From contig OU744730.1 in the NCBI GenBank assembly GCA_916613615.1, forward strand, positions 18,889,406 through 18,953,405: a stretch of DNA of 64,000 nt, read 5' to 3'. The position numbers and the translations under genes are program-made. The stretch is from Steromphala cineraria. Lineage: Eukaryota; Mollusca; Gastropoda; Trochida; Trochidae. The notes beneath the pieces were generated by a model. It saw only the letters and a program-made list of their open reading frames with translations, made no database searches and was not told the origin of the DNA. How positions within the stretch are numbered: position 1 is the stretch's first letter; each line of letters begins with the position of its first letter. Below are positions 50,901 through 58,740 of the stretch, piece after piece.

Positions 50901-52215
50901 TTGAAAGTATAGTATAGTCTAGTAGTATAGAAAGTATAGTCAGTATATTTGATAACAAGGTGAAGCATTCATAAAATACAGGTATTGGTCACTGTTGTGA
51001 AATAAACATAAGAGCATTCCATTTGGCATGGAAGGAAGACATGTTTTCATGATATATGTTTCATAAAATATGTTTCAATAAATTCAGTAATTCACCATCA
51101 CTATTTCTCTGTTCCAGCTGTGTTTCTCCTGTAAGATCACCAAGTTTGCTCTGTTCGGAGAATGGGGCACCAGATGTCGCTTCTGTAAACGTACCGTGTG
51201 CAGCAAGTGCCTTAGAAAGGTGAGATACTAAACTAGTTTCATACTTCTCTATTGGTTTTGTAACCTATGAAAGCAAACATCTGGATATGTATTTTTGCAC
51301 TGCATTTAAACAAAATGGAGCAGTAATAATTCAAATATATAATGTTAAATTTAGCCATGTGACTCCTTTTTCTTACACAAATTGAATTAAAGGTGTTCAC
51401 ACAAAAATGGTCACCAATGGATTTTATGTGAATTTTCATACTTTGTTCTCTGACTATGGAATATTGGCTTGTGTAATGAGATTTTTTAAAAACTATCAAA
51501 ATCATACATTTATCATTAATGTACAATTATCAGTGAATTTTTTTTTTAAATTATCAAAAAACATGCTACTGCCCCTTTAACATCTTGTTTGACACATTTT
51601 CTGTTCTGCTCCACAGATGCAGGTTCCGACTGACAACTTCAAAAACATCCCGGTGTACACACTGAGTCCTACCCCACTCAGTCCTGACATGAAGGAGGCC
51701 ATCGACAACTATAGGAGGTAACATTGAATCTTAGGAATTTATCCTTTATCCTTATCCTTTTTATTAGTCATATAACAGAATGTTCTTATTTACGCCAATT
51801 CAGGAAAATACAACTATCCTGTTGGCTTTGACGTGTCTTACCACATGTCTCACCAGTCTTATGTGTTAGGGTCATTTTGAATGAAGCTTTTTAAAGAATT
51901 CTCATATAACTCTTATAACAATTCTTTTTTGTGGTCTTCAGTTTGAGCCCTACCGGATCATCTCCCCCTACCCAAGCTGCTCCGAGAAGACCAAACTTGG
52001 ACAACAGAATGGGCCGAAAGAAGCCTCTTCAACGCTCTCAGTCTATGTTAATAAAACCGTCGGCTCCGAAAGTGGTGAAAGCTCCCCTCATGAACATATG
52101 CTGTGATTGTAAAGATATGGTTACTGAAATTGTGCGCGCTGGCCGAACATCAATCTCACTCATCAACCAGGGCAAGGATCCAACCACAGAAGTGAGATTG
52201 AACCTTGTAAAGTAG
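17734..52215 (+). CDS. spire: Spire-family actin nucleator (12 exons, N-terminus missing)
   Basis: Spire proteins nucleate actin filaments with tandem WH2 repeats, cooperate with formins (FMN/Cappuccino) through the KIND domain, and act on Rab-positive vesicles through a FYVE-like zinc finger, with myosin V as a partner. Twelve exons with GT/AG borders and matching phases join into 635 codons plus stop: KIND C-terminal part (residues 1-~84), WH2-like repeats (~97-117, ~130-147, ~160-181), an acidic linker (~194-260), a long Ser/acidic linker (272-431), the spir-box (~436-462), and a FYVE-like finger with CxxC pairs at 479/482, 497/500, 505/508 and 598/601. Residue numbers count from the first exon found. 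Vertebrate Spire has roughly 150-200 more N-terminal residues, not found here. Family assignment is firm; the exact splice choice at two donors is not. Confidence 0.95.
17860..20038 (+). other. Spire intron A-B
   Basis: A 2.2-kb AT-rich intron. Apart from one TTAA-flanked MITE (18204..18567) I see no other structure in it. Confidence 0.85.
18204..18567. mobile_element. TTAA-flanked MITE, copy 3
   Basis: A 364-bp copy in the same orientation as copy 2 and 526 bp downstream of it, so the two flank exon A. Both terminal inverted repeats and both TTAA ends are intact; the right repeat has one change (ACATGCTACTGCCCC). Confidence 0.85.
20039..20104 (+). CDS. spire: Spire exon B: KIND end
   Basis: The acceptor is TTTTTTCTAG and the donor TGG|GTAAGC; 22 codons, phase 0 at both ends. 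It encodes [20 protein letters not shown] followed by DW, matching the NLKK...LEEL..ADW stretch at the end of the vertebrate KIND domain, though shorter there by about ten residues. Confidence 0.9.
20105..20448 (+). other. Spire intron B-C
   Basis: A 344-bp AT-rich intron with a consensus donor (GTAAGC) and a TTGTTGCAG acceptor. Nothing else is seen in it. Confidence 0.9.
20449..20607 (+). CDS. spire: Spire exon C: KIND end and first WH2 repeat
   Basis: Acceptor TTGTTGCAG, donor ATG|GTGAGT, 53 codons, phase 0. It starts [20 protein letters not shown], nearly identical in pattern to the end of vertebrate KIND. Then [20 protein letters not shown] is the first WH2 actin-binding repeat: an amphipathic helix (ILLEDIRS) followed by the L-x-K-type extended segment. 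The WH2 ends exactly at the donor. Confidence 0.95.
20608..21076 (+). other. Spire intron C-D
   Basis: A 469-bp intron ending with a short pyrimidine-rich CTGTCTGTCTGTCTGTCCGT stretch and CTCTCACTAG. No other feature is seen. Confidence 0.9.
21077..21163 (+). CDS. spire: Spire exon D: second WH2 repeat
   Basis: Acceptor CTCTCACTAG, donor AAT|GTGAGT, 29 codons, phase 0. It encodes [15 protein letters not shown] then [14 protein letters not shown]. The VNG-IPP linker and the [15 protein letters not shown] repeat are hallmarks of Spire and place the second WH2 directly after the first. The WH2 is completed by the V at the start of the next exon. Confidence 0.95.
22229..22370. mobile_element. 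Short element with imperfect inverted ends
   Basis: The left end AAACATAGCCTGTCCGCC and the inverse of the right end (AAACCTAGTCTGTCCCGC) match imperfectly over about 18 bp. The interior repeats GACTGG three times (GACTGGCTAC, GACTGGTTAC, GACTGGTGAC). The GC-richer composition differs from the surrounding intron. Probably an old MITE or SINE fragment. Confidence 0.45.
28880..29780. repeat. Degenerate ~105-125-bp tandem array with repeated GAGGTAGGT
   Basis: Units start near 28880, 28986, 29102 and 29205, with weaker ones at 29330, 29536 and 29716. Each has TTGTGAGAG, a purine block (GGAGGAAAGGGGGA) and 'CTGATTTGAGGTAGGTCTTG'. The last motif resembles a 5' splice site (GAG|GTAGGT) and the purine block a splicing enhancer. 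Divergence increases toward the 3' end. Confidence 0.75.
31180..31430. repeat. (GAT)n-type microsatellite
   Basis: A long imperfect run of GATGATGATGGTGATGAT, interrupted by GGAAACAATTTATTGATGATGA blocks at about 31304, 31364 and 31395. A His/Ser-rich reading frame on the opposite strand is only the translation of this repeat. Confidence 0.9.
32838..33025. repeat. (ATC)n-type microsatellite
   Basis: An imperfect run of CATCATCATCGTCATTGTCA type, the reverse complement of the array 1.4 kb upstream. The Ser/His-rich frame through it is repeat translation, not a gene. Confidence 0.9.
35239..35296. repeat. Short dispersed repeat ending in ACTCACTCACT
   Basis: The sequence AATAATGGCTGAAATAATGC, CCAAGCGGCATAAAACAATA, then ACTCACTCACTCACT matches the decayed copy at 7331..7390 in the same orientation. 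It looks like the 3' end of a short interspersed element. Confidence 0.55.
36670..36811 (+). CDS. spire: Spire exon E: third WH2 repeat, with two in-frame donors
   Basis: The acceptor is TGATTACAG; entry is phase 0. It encodes [14 protein letters not shown], then [19 protein letters not shown], a WH2 repeat matching the human LHERILEEIKAERKLRPV stretch. Two donors are possible: TTG|GTGAGT after 36787 and CAG|GTACTG after 36811. Both leave phase 1, which is what exon F requires, so use of the first removes eight codons (ESDKTSP region) without a frame change. I annotate the longer form; the first donor has the better intron consensus and the second the better exon end. Confidence 0.9.
38313..38640. 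repeat. Three-copy ~110-bp tandem repeat
   Basis: Units start TAGACGTAAT at 38313 and 38424 and TAGAC at 38532 (periods 111 and about 108). They share AGAGAATGCAGC, TTTGTTAGGATCAA(A/G)TCCTATTT and 'ATGTCTTT'. Confidence 0.85.
41309..41800. repeat. ~110-bp tandem array with an inserted inverted copy
   Basis: Units begin TGAAGAGTATATTTCTAGAA at about 41309, 41452, 41554, 41664 and 41773 (periods 143, 102, 110, 109). Each carries TTTCTAGAACAAGAGCAATA followed by AGCATA. The first unit is longer because part of the motif is repeated in inverse orientation, giving the palindrome at 41363..41430. Confidence 0.88.
41363..41430. repeat. Perfect palindrome, 30-bp arms, 8-bp loop
   Basis: Arm 41363..41392 (starts ATCTAGAACAAGAGC) and arm 41401..41430 (ends GCTCTTGTTCTAGAT) are exact reverse complements; the 8-bp spacer is AACTAGTC. 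In RNA from either strand this makes an uninterrupted 30-bp stem. Confidence 0.92.
42120..42285. repeat. Nested foldback
   Basis: The inner arms 42160..42186 (AACTCTCCATTCGTTGAAAT) and 42193..42219 are inverted copies with a few mismatches and a 6-nt loop. Outer arms with GGTATGTCT (42134..42142) and AGACATACC (42263..42271) are also inverted, so a larger decayed hairpin element is likely. Confidence 0.65.
44837..44943 (+). CDS. spire: Spire exon F: acidic linker start
   Basis: Acceptor TTCCCTTCCAG, donor GAC|GTAAGT; enters in phase 1 and leaves in phase 0. It encodes [20 protein letters not shown] and [15 protein letters not shown]. Together with the next exon it aligns in character with the vertebrate stretch of basic residues, a PTLAELDSSESEEE motif and acidic tail, which is the region that binds the myosin V globular tail. 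That function here is inference from position and composition. Confidence 0.9.
44944..46475 (+). other. Spire intron F-G
   Basis: A 1.5-kb intron. It contains a short inverted-ended element at 46199..46311 near its 3' end. An 84-codon frame at 45854 has no recognisable match. Confidence 0.85.
46199..46311. mobile_element. Short palindromic-ended MITE
   Basis: It starts GGCCCCCTTACTTAGCAGCC and ends AAAGGCTTTGTGAAGGGGGCC, whose inverse is GGCCCCCTTCACAAAGCC. The terminal ~18 bp are an imperfect inverted repeat, and inner CTAAGG / CCTTAG blocks repeat. It resembles a class of short elements frequent in mollusc genomes (recollection, not checked). Confidence 0.55.
46476..46602 (+). CDS. spire: Spire exon G: acidic and Ser/Pro linker
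   Basis: Acceptor CCTGTTGCAG, donor CCCA|GTGAGT; enters phase 0, leaves phase 1. It encodes [15 protein letters not shown], then a Ser/Pro-rich stretch (SPLSPVSPV) with three SP sites suited to proline-directed kinases. The acidic start continues the putative myosin-V-binding motif of exon F. Confidence 0.9.
46603..47261 (+). other. Spire intron G-H
   Basis: A 659-bp intron with consensus donor GTGAGT and acceptor CTCCTAACAG. No repeat or other feature is seen in it. Confidence 0.85.
47262..47740 (+). CDS. spire: Spire exon H: long Ser/acidic linker
   Basis: Acceptor TCCTAACAG, donor CCT|GTAAGT; enters phase 1, leaves phase 0 (about 160 residues). It begins [20 protein letters not shown]; the RRHT/S-I motif is also present in vertebrate Spire (QRRHSIE) and fits a basophilic kinase site. 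The rest ([17 protein letters not shown], several Ser clusters) has no counterpart I know in vertebrate Spire, where RRHSI is followed within about 25 residues by the spir-box. An internal in-frame donor (AAG|GTAATC, GT at 47351) would remove 130 codons and restore that short spacing. Confidence 0.85.
47741..50416 (+). other. Spire intron H-I
   Basis: A 2.7-kb AT-rich intron with a short TA run near 49652. Reading frames at 47793 and 48703 of 64-77 codons have no match and no exon-like borders. Confidence 0.85.
50417..50554 (+). CDS. spire: Spire exon I: spir-box
   Basis: Acceptor CTCTTTCAG, donor AAG|GTATGA, 46 codons, phase 0. It encodes [20 protein letters not shown] then [10 protein letters not shown], matching the human spir-box ([25 protein letters not shown]). 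The spir-box is a short helical segment next to the FYVE-like finger and is proposed to contact Rab GTPases. The exon ends at KGK, directly before the first zinc-binding cysteine. Confidence 0.96.
50555..51117 (+). other. Spire intron I-J
   Basis: A 563-bp intron. A short AGTATAGT repeat at about 50907..50948 is the only structure seen. Confidence 0.9.
51118..51219 (+). CDS. spire: Spire exon J: FYVE-like zinc finger, first three CxxC pairs
   Basis: Acceptor GTTCCAG, donor AAG|GTGAGA, 34 codons, phase 0. It encodes [34 protein letters not shown]: three CxxC pairs (CFSC, CRFC, CSKC) at the spacing of human Spire (CFCC, CQFC, CSQC). The finger binds membranes non-specifically in the family rather than PI3P, since the basic FYVE signature is altered. 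Confidence 0.96.
51220..51616 (+). other. Spire intron J-K
   Basis: A 397-bp intron, most of it made of a left-truncated MITE copy (51305..51580). Confidence 0.9.
51305..51580. mobile_element. TTAA MITE, copy 4 (left end missing)
   Basis: It matches the interior and right end of copy 1 (CTTACACAAATTGAATTAAA, then GGTGTTCACA, and ACATGCTACTGCCCCTTTAA at the end) but lacks the left terminal repeat. The right edge is 36 bp before exon K, so part of the acceptor environment may derive from the element. Confidence 0.82.
51617..51717 (+). CDS. spire: Spire exon K: linker inside the zinc finger
   Basis: Acceptor CTCCACAG, donor AG|GTAACA; enters phase 0, leaves phase 2. It encodes [20 protein letters not shown] then [14 protein letters not shown]. 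The human protein has the matching [20 protein letters not shown] after its third CxxC pair. Confidence 0.94.
51942..52215 (+). CDS. spire: Spire exon L: last CxxC pair, C-terminus and stop
   Basis: Acceptor TGGTCTTCAG; entry in phase 2 completes a Ser codon. A basic Ser/Pro stretch ([16 protein letters not shown]) precedes [20 protein letters not shown], whose CCDC pair is the fourth zinc-binding pair (human CVDC). It ends LNLVK and TAG. In vertebrates about 25-30 more residues follow this point; the GTAAAG at the stop (CTT|GTAAAG) is a weak potential donor, so a longer splice form is possible. The intron before it (224 bp) holds nothing notable. Confidence 0.92.
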
Positions 52216-53852
52216 GGCACTGTGCCCACTGTGCTACTGTTAACCCTTTGCCTGCTTGAGACCAACCTGGACTAAGGATGCTCAGCATCTCCTTTCGTAC
52301 ACGGCAGGTTAAGAGTTAAGGACAATTTCTATTGTGTTATTAGCACAATTTCTGTTGAAGTGGATTTCTGAACATGCAGGACATTGATGGAGAATTCACT
52401 GAAAATGAGGCTTGGTTTATCGCTTTGGAAGTTCAGATTTGAAATTTGAAAGAATGTGACTGAAAGTTGATGGATACTCACATAAGGAGAACATAATAAG
52501 GATTTGTATCCAGCCTCCTTAGATCTTGCCATAAGTGGGACTAGGTCAGCCATCTTGGATCTGACAGTTTCTCATTTTCTGGGAGTAAGCTTAGACCGAA
52601 ATCCAGAAAAAGGGATATCCTATTTGTATTTGTAATCTTTATTTTCAATTTAAATCACAATGGTTTTCATCATGTTGTTTAATTTTCTTCCGTTTTTGTT
52701 AAAGAACAAAGTTAGAATCAAAATTAGTGTTTATCAAAAGTGTATTATTCATTGTGGTATTAATTCAAACCCAATTGGAGAAGATTATTATTGTCGACAT
52801 GTATGTTCTTTTGTAAAAAGACACCTTTTTAGTAATGCTAGGAATTTTTTTTATCATAAGGGTGATAGCAATGTTCAAAACTGTCTCAATTCAAAATCTT
52901 GGAATCAAAGTTGTATAAGATACAAACCAATCAAAAGGGCATGTGTATTAGGTAGATATATTGATATATCACTTTAGAAAAAACATTAACACCTCGAAGA
53001 TCTTAAATAATTATTGAATCTCACAAAAAGTGTATTACATCACTAAGGCATGGTATGAATAATATTCCCAACATTTCATCATGATTTCATGTATAATCAA
53101 ATCATTTGATATTTAAGTAATTACTCGCATCAAATCAGTGTGTATTTGAATATTTTGTTAAGTTTTATGAGAAATTTGTGTTATCAAATGAATCATGTAC
53201 ATTATTTTATAAAAAAAAGACTTTGTTATGACTGTTTGTAAATTGCCATTGTGTATCTGTTCTTTTGACTTAATATTGAGATTTCAATGAACCTTTGAAA
53301 ATCAATGTTTATCCAAGTGACTGAGCTCCATCAAAATTAAAATTCAAGGGAATTAATACAAAATATATGCTCACATACCCTATTTAAAATGGACTTTCTA
53401 AATAGCTTTATAAAATTATAAAGTAATCTTTTAAATAACAACTACAGAATAGAGACAAACTCATTCAATTTCATTTCTAACTTAAAATTACTTGAAGCAC
53501 TCATAAAATACTCTGAGTAAATAATTGTTCCCAAGTTACTTGGTTAGCACTCGAGGTTGATGTATATAGAGTTTTATAGTGTTTAGTCTTCCAGAGTGCA
53601 TAGATGTACAGATGTACAGGTTTTATCAGCCGTTGGTCATATGTTAGGGCTTTCATAGATCTACTGTCGTAACAGGATTAGCCTTGCTTGCTGATCGTAA
53701 TTCAATGCTGTCACAATGTGATAATGTTAGGAAAATGAGCTTGTGAATCAATGTTAGGTGAGTTAAAAATGGTCTACGGTTTCTGATGCTGATTAAGCTG
53801 AATTATTATCCTAACAGTGCTAAACAATAACTCTCCATCTCTAAAGGTTCCT
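52216..53852. other. Spire 3' flank, probably including the 3' UTR
   Basis: No gene is recognised. A 105-codon frame at 52660..52977 is open but AT-driven and unmatched. I see no AATAAA signal before the MITE at 53862, so the transcript end is not located; ATTAAA occurs near 53335. Confidence 0.5.
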
Positions 53853-54481
53853 AATTTTCAACATTCTCTCCCCACAGAGGCAACTCAGTTATACCTGAAT
53901 TAGCCTCTGTTCTATTACGCCTAGATCCTGGGGTTCCGGCAGATTGCCCTAGCGGTAAAAAGTTTTAACTTGAGATAGCTCCCTTATCTGCAGCCAATGA
54001 AAACACCTTTTGGATATCAACGACTTTGGGAATTCTCAACGGTCGGACAGTGACTTTCGAAAGTATCATGCCTTTAGGTTTATTTTTCATTAACAGTGTG
54101 AGAGGGAAAATATTAAAAAATCAGATATGGATAGGGTTTTTCATAAGAAACATACTGTTTTATAATTGTGTAAATTGTTCTTTGTTTTATGATAAATTTT
54201 ATTTTAATAATTTACCAAATAAAAACTAATGAGCAGGTAAAAAAGCGATGTTTTGTTGAAGGAAGAGTTATCTCCCCTGAATGCCGAATCACCGGGAATA
54301 GCCGGGAGTCGCCGACCTTTTGCGAATGACCCCTTTTGAAACGGCGTCGCTGATTGCACAACTAACTTCGATTGCCTCCAATCAGATTTCTACTTTTCTG
54401 TCCCGTGTATTAGCCGTAATAGAACAGAGGCTAATTCAGGTATGACTGAGTTGCCTCTGTGGGGAGAGAATGAATTTTCAA
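53853..54481. mobile_element. 611-bp MITE with 58-bp inverted repeats and 9-bp target duplication
   Basis: Inverted repeats at 53862..53919 (starts CATTCTCTCCCCACAGAGGC) and 54415..54472 match at 57 of 58 positions. Directly outside, AATTTTCAA occurs at 53853..53861 and again at 54473..54481, a perfect 9-bp direct repeat. Long terminal repeats and a 9-bp duplication are typical of Mutator-like (MULE) elements. The ~495-bp interior has no transposase; a 67-codon frame at 54026 is chance. The near-identity of the ends argues for recent insertion. Confidence 0.92.
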
Positions 54482-55241
54482 ATGTCTGCTTGATAGTGCT
54501 GTTCTATCCTTGTGCCCATGGCATGTAGCGGGTTAAAGTAACAATTCACTTGAATCTAAATATCTAACCAATGTCAGTCATAGTGGTTAAGTGCTCCTGT
54601 TTTAAATTTTCTATTATTAAAGTTCTTTTCAATGTAAAACTCTTACTCAATCAAAACATTTATTCAGTTATTTATTTACCCTTATCTAACACTGAAGATT
54701 TTTGTTGATGCATCATTTTAATAAAATCCTTGACATATTTTGCTATGTTTCTGATTATTATGAAACCAATTTTGAAAATTTAATGTAAATTAAGCTGGCT
54801 ACAGATTAAGGAGTATATGTACAAATAAAAGGAATGTTGACAGTATGTGGCATACAAATATGGTTTGTAAAAAATCTACTCTTCAAATTGAGGGATGACT
54901 AAAAGTTCATATTTATTTATTTGATTAAGACTTCATTGAAAATTGCAAACAAATAGTTTAATTTGTCTCATATAATTTGATGATTGGAGACAAATTATGT
55001 ACAATAATTGTCAACAACATTCCTTTAAAATTCAACATGGATAGCAATAAGAGAATATATGTTGTAGATATGTAAGTAATAAACTTTGCTAGCTGAGCAC
55101 TAGTCAGTCCACTGTTCATACTACAGAAGGTTTTATATATTTATTTATTGTACATTCATTGTTTTAAAGCTAGACATGTATGTAAACCCATGTATTTTAA
55201 CCTGTCACGGAGACCGACATATCTATCTGTTTCTCATCGTA
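54482..55241. other. Gene-free AT-rich stretch
   Basis: Nothing is recognised on either strand. AATAAA occurs at about 54829 and 55078 on the + strand but cannot be tied to the Spire transcript. Confidence 0.6.
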
Positions 55242-55668
55242 TACCTTCATACATTCACGCCGTCTGCTTTCTTAAAGGGACAGTACAACCTGGGTATTTT
55301 CTCTAAAATCTAGATCTGTAAGGGGGAGATATTAATTTTGACATTTAGTGATTAAAAACTTGTTGAGACACCTGAAACATTGTTTACCTTCATACATTCA
55401 TGCCGTCTGCTTTCTTAAAGGGACAGTACAACCTCGGTATTTTCTCTAAAATCCAGATCTGTAAGGGGGAGATATTAAGTTTGACATTTAGTGATTAAAC
55501 AACTGTTGAGACACCTGAAACATTGTTTACCTTCATACAATCACGCCGTCTGCTTTCTTAAAGGGACAGTACAACCTGGGTATTTTCTCTTAAATCTAGA
55601 TCTGTAAGGGGGAGACATTAAGTTTGACATTTAGTGATTAAGCCCTTGTTTGGACACCTGACATTATA
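55242..55668. repeat. Three-copy 143-bp tandem repeat
   Basis: Units start TACCTTCATACATTCACGCC at 55242, 55385 and 55528, exactly 143 bp apart and nearly identical. Each contains TTAAAGGGACAGTACAACC and 'GTAAGGGGGAGATATTAA'. The TTAAAGGGACAGTA resembles the TTAAAGGGGCAGTA end of the MITE family, so the unit may be a reiterated element end. Confidence 0.92.
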
Positions 55669-56180
55669 TTGTTATGTATGATTCAAAGATTATAATCTCG
55701 TCTTTATGGTTTTTAGATTTAACAACTAAAAATATCATTCCCATTCATTTAAAAGTAAACAAACAGTGTTCAAATTTATTCTGTAAAGAAAATGCATGTT
55801 GATTATCTACAAATATAATTATCAGAATTTTCTCTTGTCTGAGTAATTGTAAAATTATTGGATCTTAACTTGATTAAAAATTTAGCTTCCCTGATAAACT
55901 TGGTGTATAAGGTTTTAGTTCCTTTCACAAATATATGATTAATAAGTTTATGACAATGCTTAATAAGCAGATTTAATTTTTCTCAGGAAACTAATTTGTT
56001 TTAGCTCAGAAGTGAGCATCCTTTGATAGACATTATGTTTTTGTGTAAAGTAAGTAACAAAAGGTTGTAAAAGTCAGGTTTGTGTTGGATTGTTGTAAGG
56101 GGAGACAACTCAAATGTTTTTCGTTGGGTGTATACCACTATCAAAATCCAGTTCTTGATGCCTACTGAGTTGTGATTTTT

Positions 56181-57615
56181 CCTTATTAAGGATTCAGCCT
56201 TTCAGGCTGAATCCTTATTGTTATTGGCGTGTTTTATTATTTTATTCCACCGATTTTGTGACCAGCTTTTAGCGAAAACGGCTGATGCTATTACAGCGAA
56301 ACTTTGCAAGTTGGTAGCCCTAACTGAGACTTAGATCTTCTCGTTTCGTTTTTTCAAATCGGAGGTCGCATTAAAGGTCCAGTTCGAATCCAAAATCGAA
56401 AATTTAACATGGGAAATTTTTTCAAAATGCACCTAGAGACTTTAAATTTTGCACAGTGATAGAATATGACATTCTAAGAAAAAAAGTAAATCATGACAAA
56501 GTCGTAGGTCACGTGGTTTGGCCGCCATATTGGATTTTCCAACTTTTTAGAATTTCCGGACCCCATGCACCTTTGAGAATCTTCTCCTCTGAAGATACTT
56601 GCAACAGAGAGCTGAAACTTTCGATATGTTGTAGCTGAGGCATTGGACATTAAACGATAGTTCACCCGAAGACTCTACCTTAAATAGTTTTTGCGCTATA
56701 CGTGTTCAAAGTTGGATGACTTAGTACAATGTGTAACTTTCAAAGGGCGATAACTCAAAAAGTTAGACTCAGATTTATGCAATTTTTTCAGGAATGTAAG
56801 ACAAGTTTATATACAACAGGAATCTGTCAAAACACCGATCGCGAACAATCATTTTCGTTCAGAATTTTTGATCAAAGTCGACAGAAAAAATGTCAGAAAT
56901 TGCTAAACATGCTCCTGAAGCTTAACGTGTTGACAGAACTTGCTGAAATTTTCAGGACTGACTCCTAACATGTTTATCTATGCCATGAATAATGCATACT
57001 GTATAATGCATAATTTATGTGTAGCGAAACCTTCAAAGTTTGCTGTGTTGTAGAAAAAAAATATTTTCAAATGCAGATAAAACAAAAACGTGACCAAAGA
57101 ATTTCATGATTTTTCTATGAGAGGGTGCGCAAGGAAATTCTACGCAAAAAAGCTGTCGCGACGAAGTCTCGTAGGTCACGTGGTTTGGCCGCCATATTGG
57201 ATTTTCAACTTTTCACCTGTGAGAATCTTCTCCTCTGAAGATACTTGCGCCAGAGAGCTGAAATTTATACTCAATGTAGCTGAAGCATTGTTGTTCTTAA
57301 TCTGACTTCTAGAAAGTCCTAACGTAAATACTTTTTTTGCTGTGGCCTTTCAAAGTTGACCAAAATCTAAAAATTGCATACTTCAAGGGCGGATAAATAA
57401 AAAACCTAGCCAGGGAATTTGATGATATTTGCATGAGAGTTAGACATTGGCAAGGTCTTTAAGATAAAAGAATAAAATCGCTAATTTTTTTTTCTCACAA
57501 ATTTTGGCTTGAAAAAAAAGGCACTTTTTTCGATTTTATTTGATAAAAATCCTTCCCAAGGGCAGGGCAACACCGCAAATGGCCAATAAAGTCTGGACTT
57601 TAAAAAAAAAAAAAA
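56181..57615. mobile_element. ~1.4-kb repeat with hairpin start, twin module and A-tract end
   Basis: It begins with a hairpin (AAGGATTCAGCCT, 3-nt loop, inverse; 56188..56216). Two ~270-bp modules starting near 56507 and 57174 share GGTCACGTGGTTTGGCCGCC then ATATTGGATTTTC, GAGAATCTTCTCCTCTGAAG and ATACTTGC. The far end has AATAAA (57585) followed after 11 nt by a run of 14 A's, as in a reverse-transcribed transcript. No coding frame of note. The composition is GC-richer and distinct from its flanks. Borders are approximate, and the class (retroposon or composite repeat) is uncertain. Confidence 0.6.
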
Positions 57616-58740
57616 TAAATGGATTTTCAAGTATATTTCTTTGTCCTCTGCCCTCTGTCCCCTTCTCTCCCTTTATTCCTGCAGTCTGACTACTTGTCTG
57701 TCAGTTCTGTGAATTTCAGGCAGATATCAATTCAAGTTTTCGAGTTATCTGCATTTGAAAAAGGTGGTATGGAAAAAGTGGAGCTATTTTGAAAGTGCAC
57801 ACTGGGAAAGGTATTGAGTATTCGCGACTTCTGAGGCTAACGTACCAAAGGAGGGGGCTTCAGCTATAATTATAATATGTAAGTTTGAGCGCTTTCGTGC
57901 CAGTGTTAGCAGGGGCCAAAGTTCATACAAAGGGCAAAATGCACTCATTACTTTGGGCTGAATCCTGTCATTGTCGCTTTGCGACTATATTTCTTATTAA
58001 TATTTCAGTTTTAAAATTTTTGAAAATGTATTTATACTTTTTAATTTTGTTGACAGTTTTCCCCAAGTTGTATTGGTACGATCAAAATTCTTTTGTGAAT
58101 GTTAATTTGGTTCATTATTTCATATATTTAATCCAAATTCAGTTTATTTTATGAATTTAAAGTTGAAGCTTTTCATTTTTTAAGCAGATAAACCTTAAAA
58201 TGTAGACTAAACACCTGTGATAATACATGAAAATCAAAAAAATGTTAACTTTTGTGCACTTGTGTATAAAAGCCTTTAAAGGCATGCCTTCTACTTCAAA
58301 AATTGTTAAGTAATAAATGTTTATTTTCTTGCAATTTGTGAGTGATTTTGCAAACTGCTTGTCATGTTATGTAACTTAATCACATTCCTTAAAAGCCTTT
58401 TTGTGATACACTCCTGGTTGTGAAATTATTTAATTAATTTTAGTTTGAATCAAAATGTTTTGCTGTTTAGGTAGATTTCAAAATTGTATTCCATTTACTG
58501 ATAGAAGATTTGTTTCATTTCCATGATCTCATAATGCTTTCCTCACAACAATTTGTACACTCTTCTATCCTGTACTCATTCCAACTGACCTGGCCTATCT
58601 TCTGTATAATCAGTTGTGTGGAGAATATCAGTTCCTCTAACCAAATCATGTCCTTCATCCATAAGTCATCTGTAAATATCCATCCTGATATTATCAACCA
58701 ATAAATAAATACACATAAATAATCTGTTTGTTTTGTTTTG
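57616..58740. other. Gene-free stretch
   Basis: Nothing is recognised. Reading frames of 60-90 codons (57885, 58510 and 58515) are unmatched and lack codon bias. Confidence 0.6.

Noticed and set aside
51239..51526. A 95-codon - strand frame in a Spire intron
   Set aside because: Lies within and next to a truncated MITE copy; other copies do not keep the frame.
52660..52977. A 105-codon + strand frame just after the Spire stop
   Set aside because: Lys/Asn/Ile/Phe-rich translation of AT-rich 3' flank; no match.
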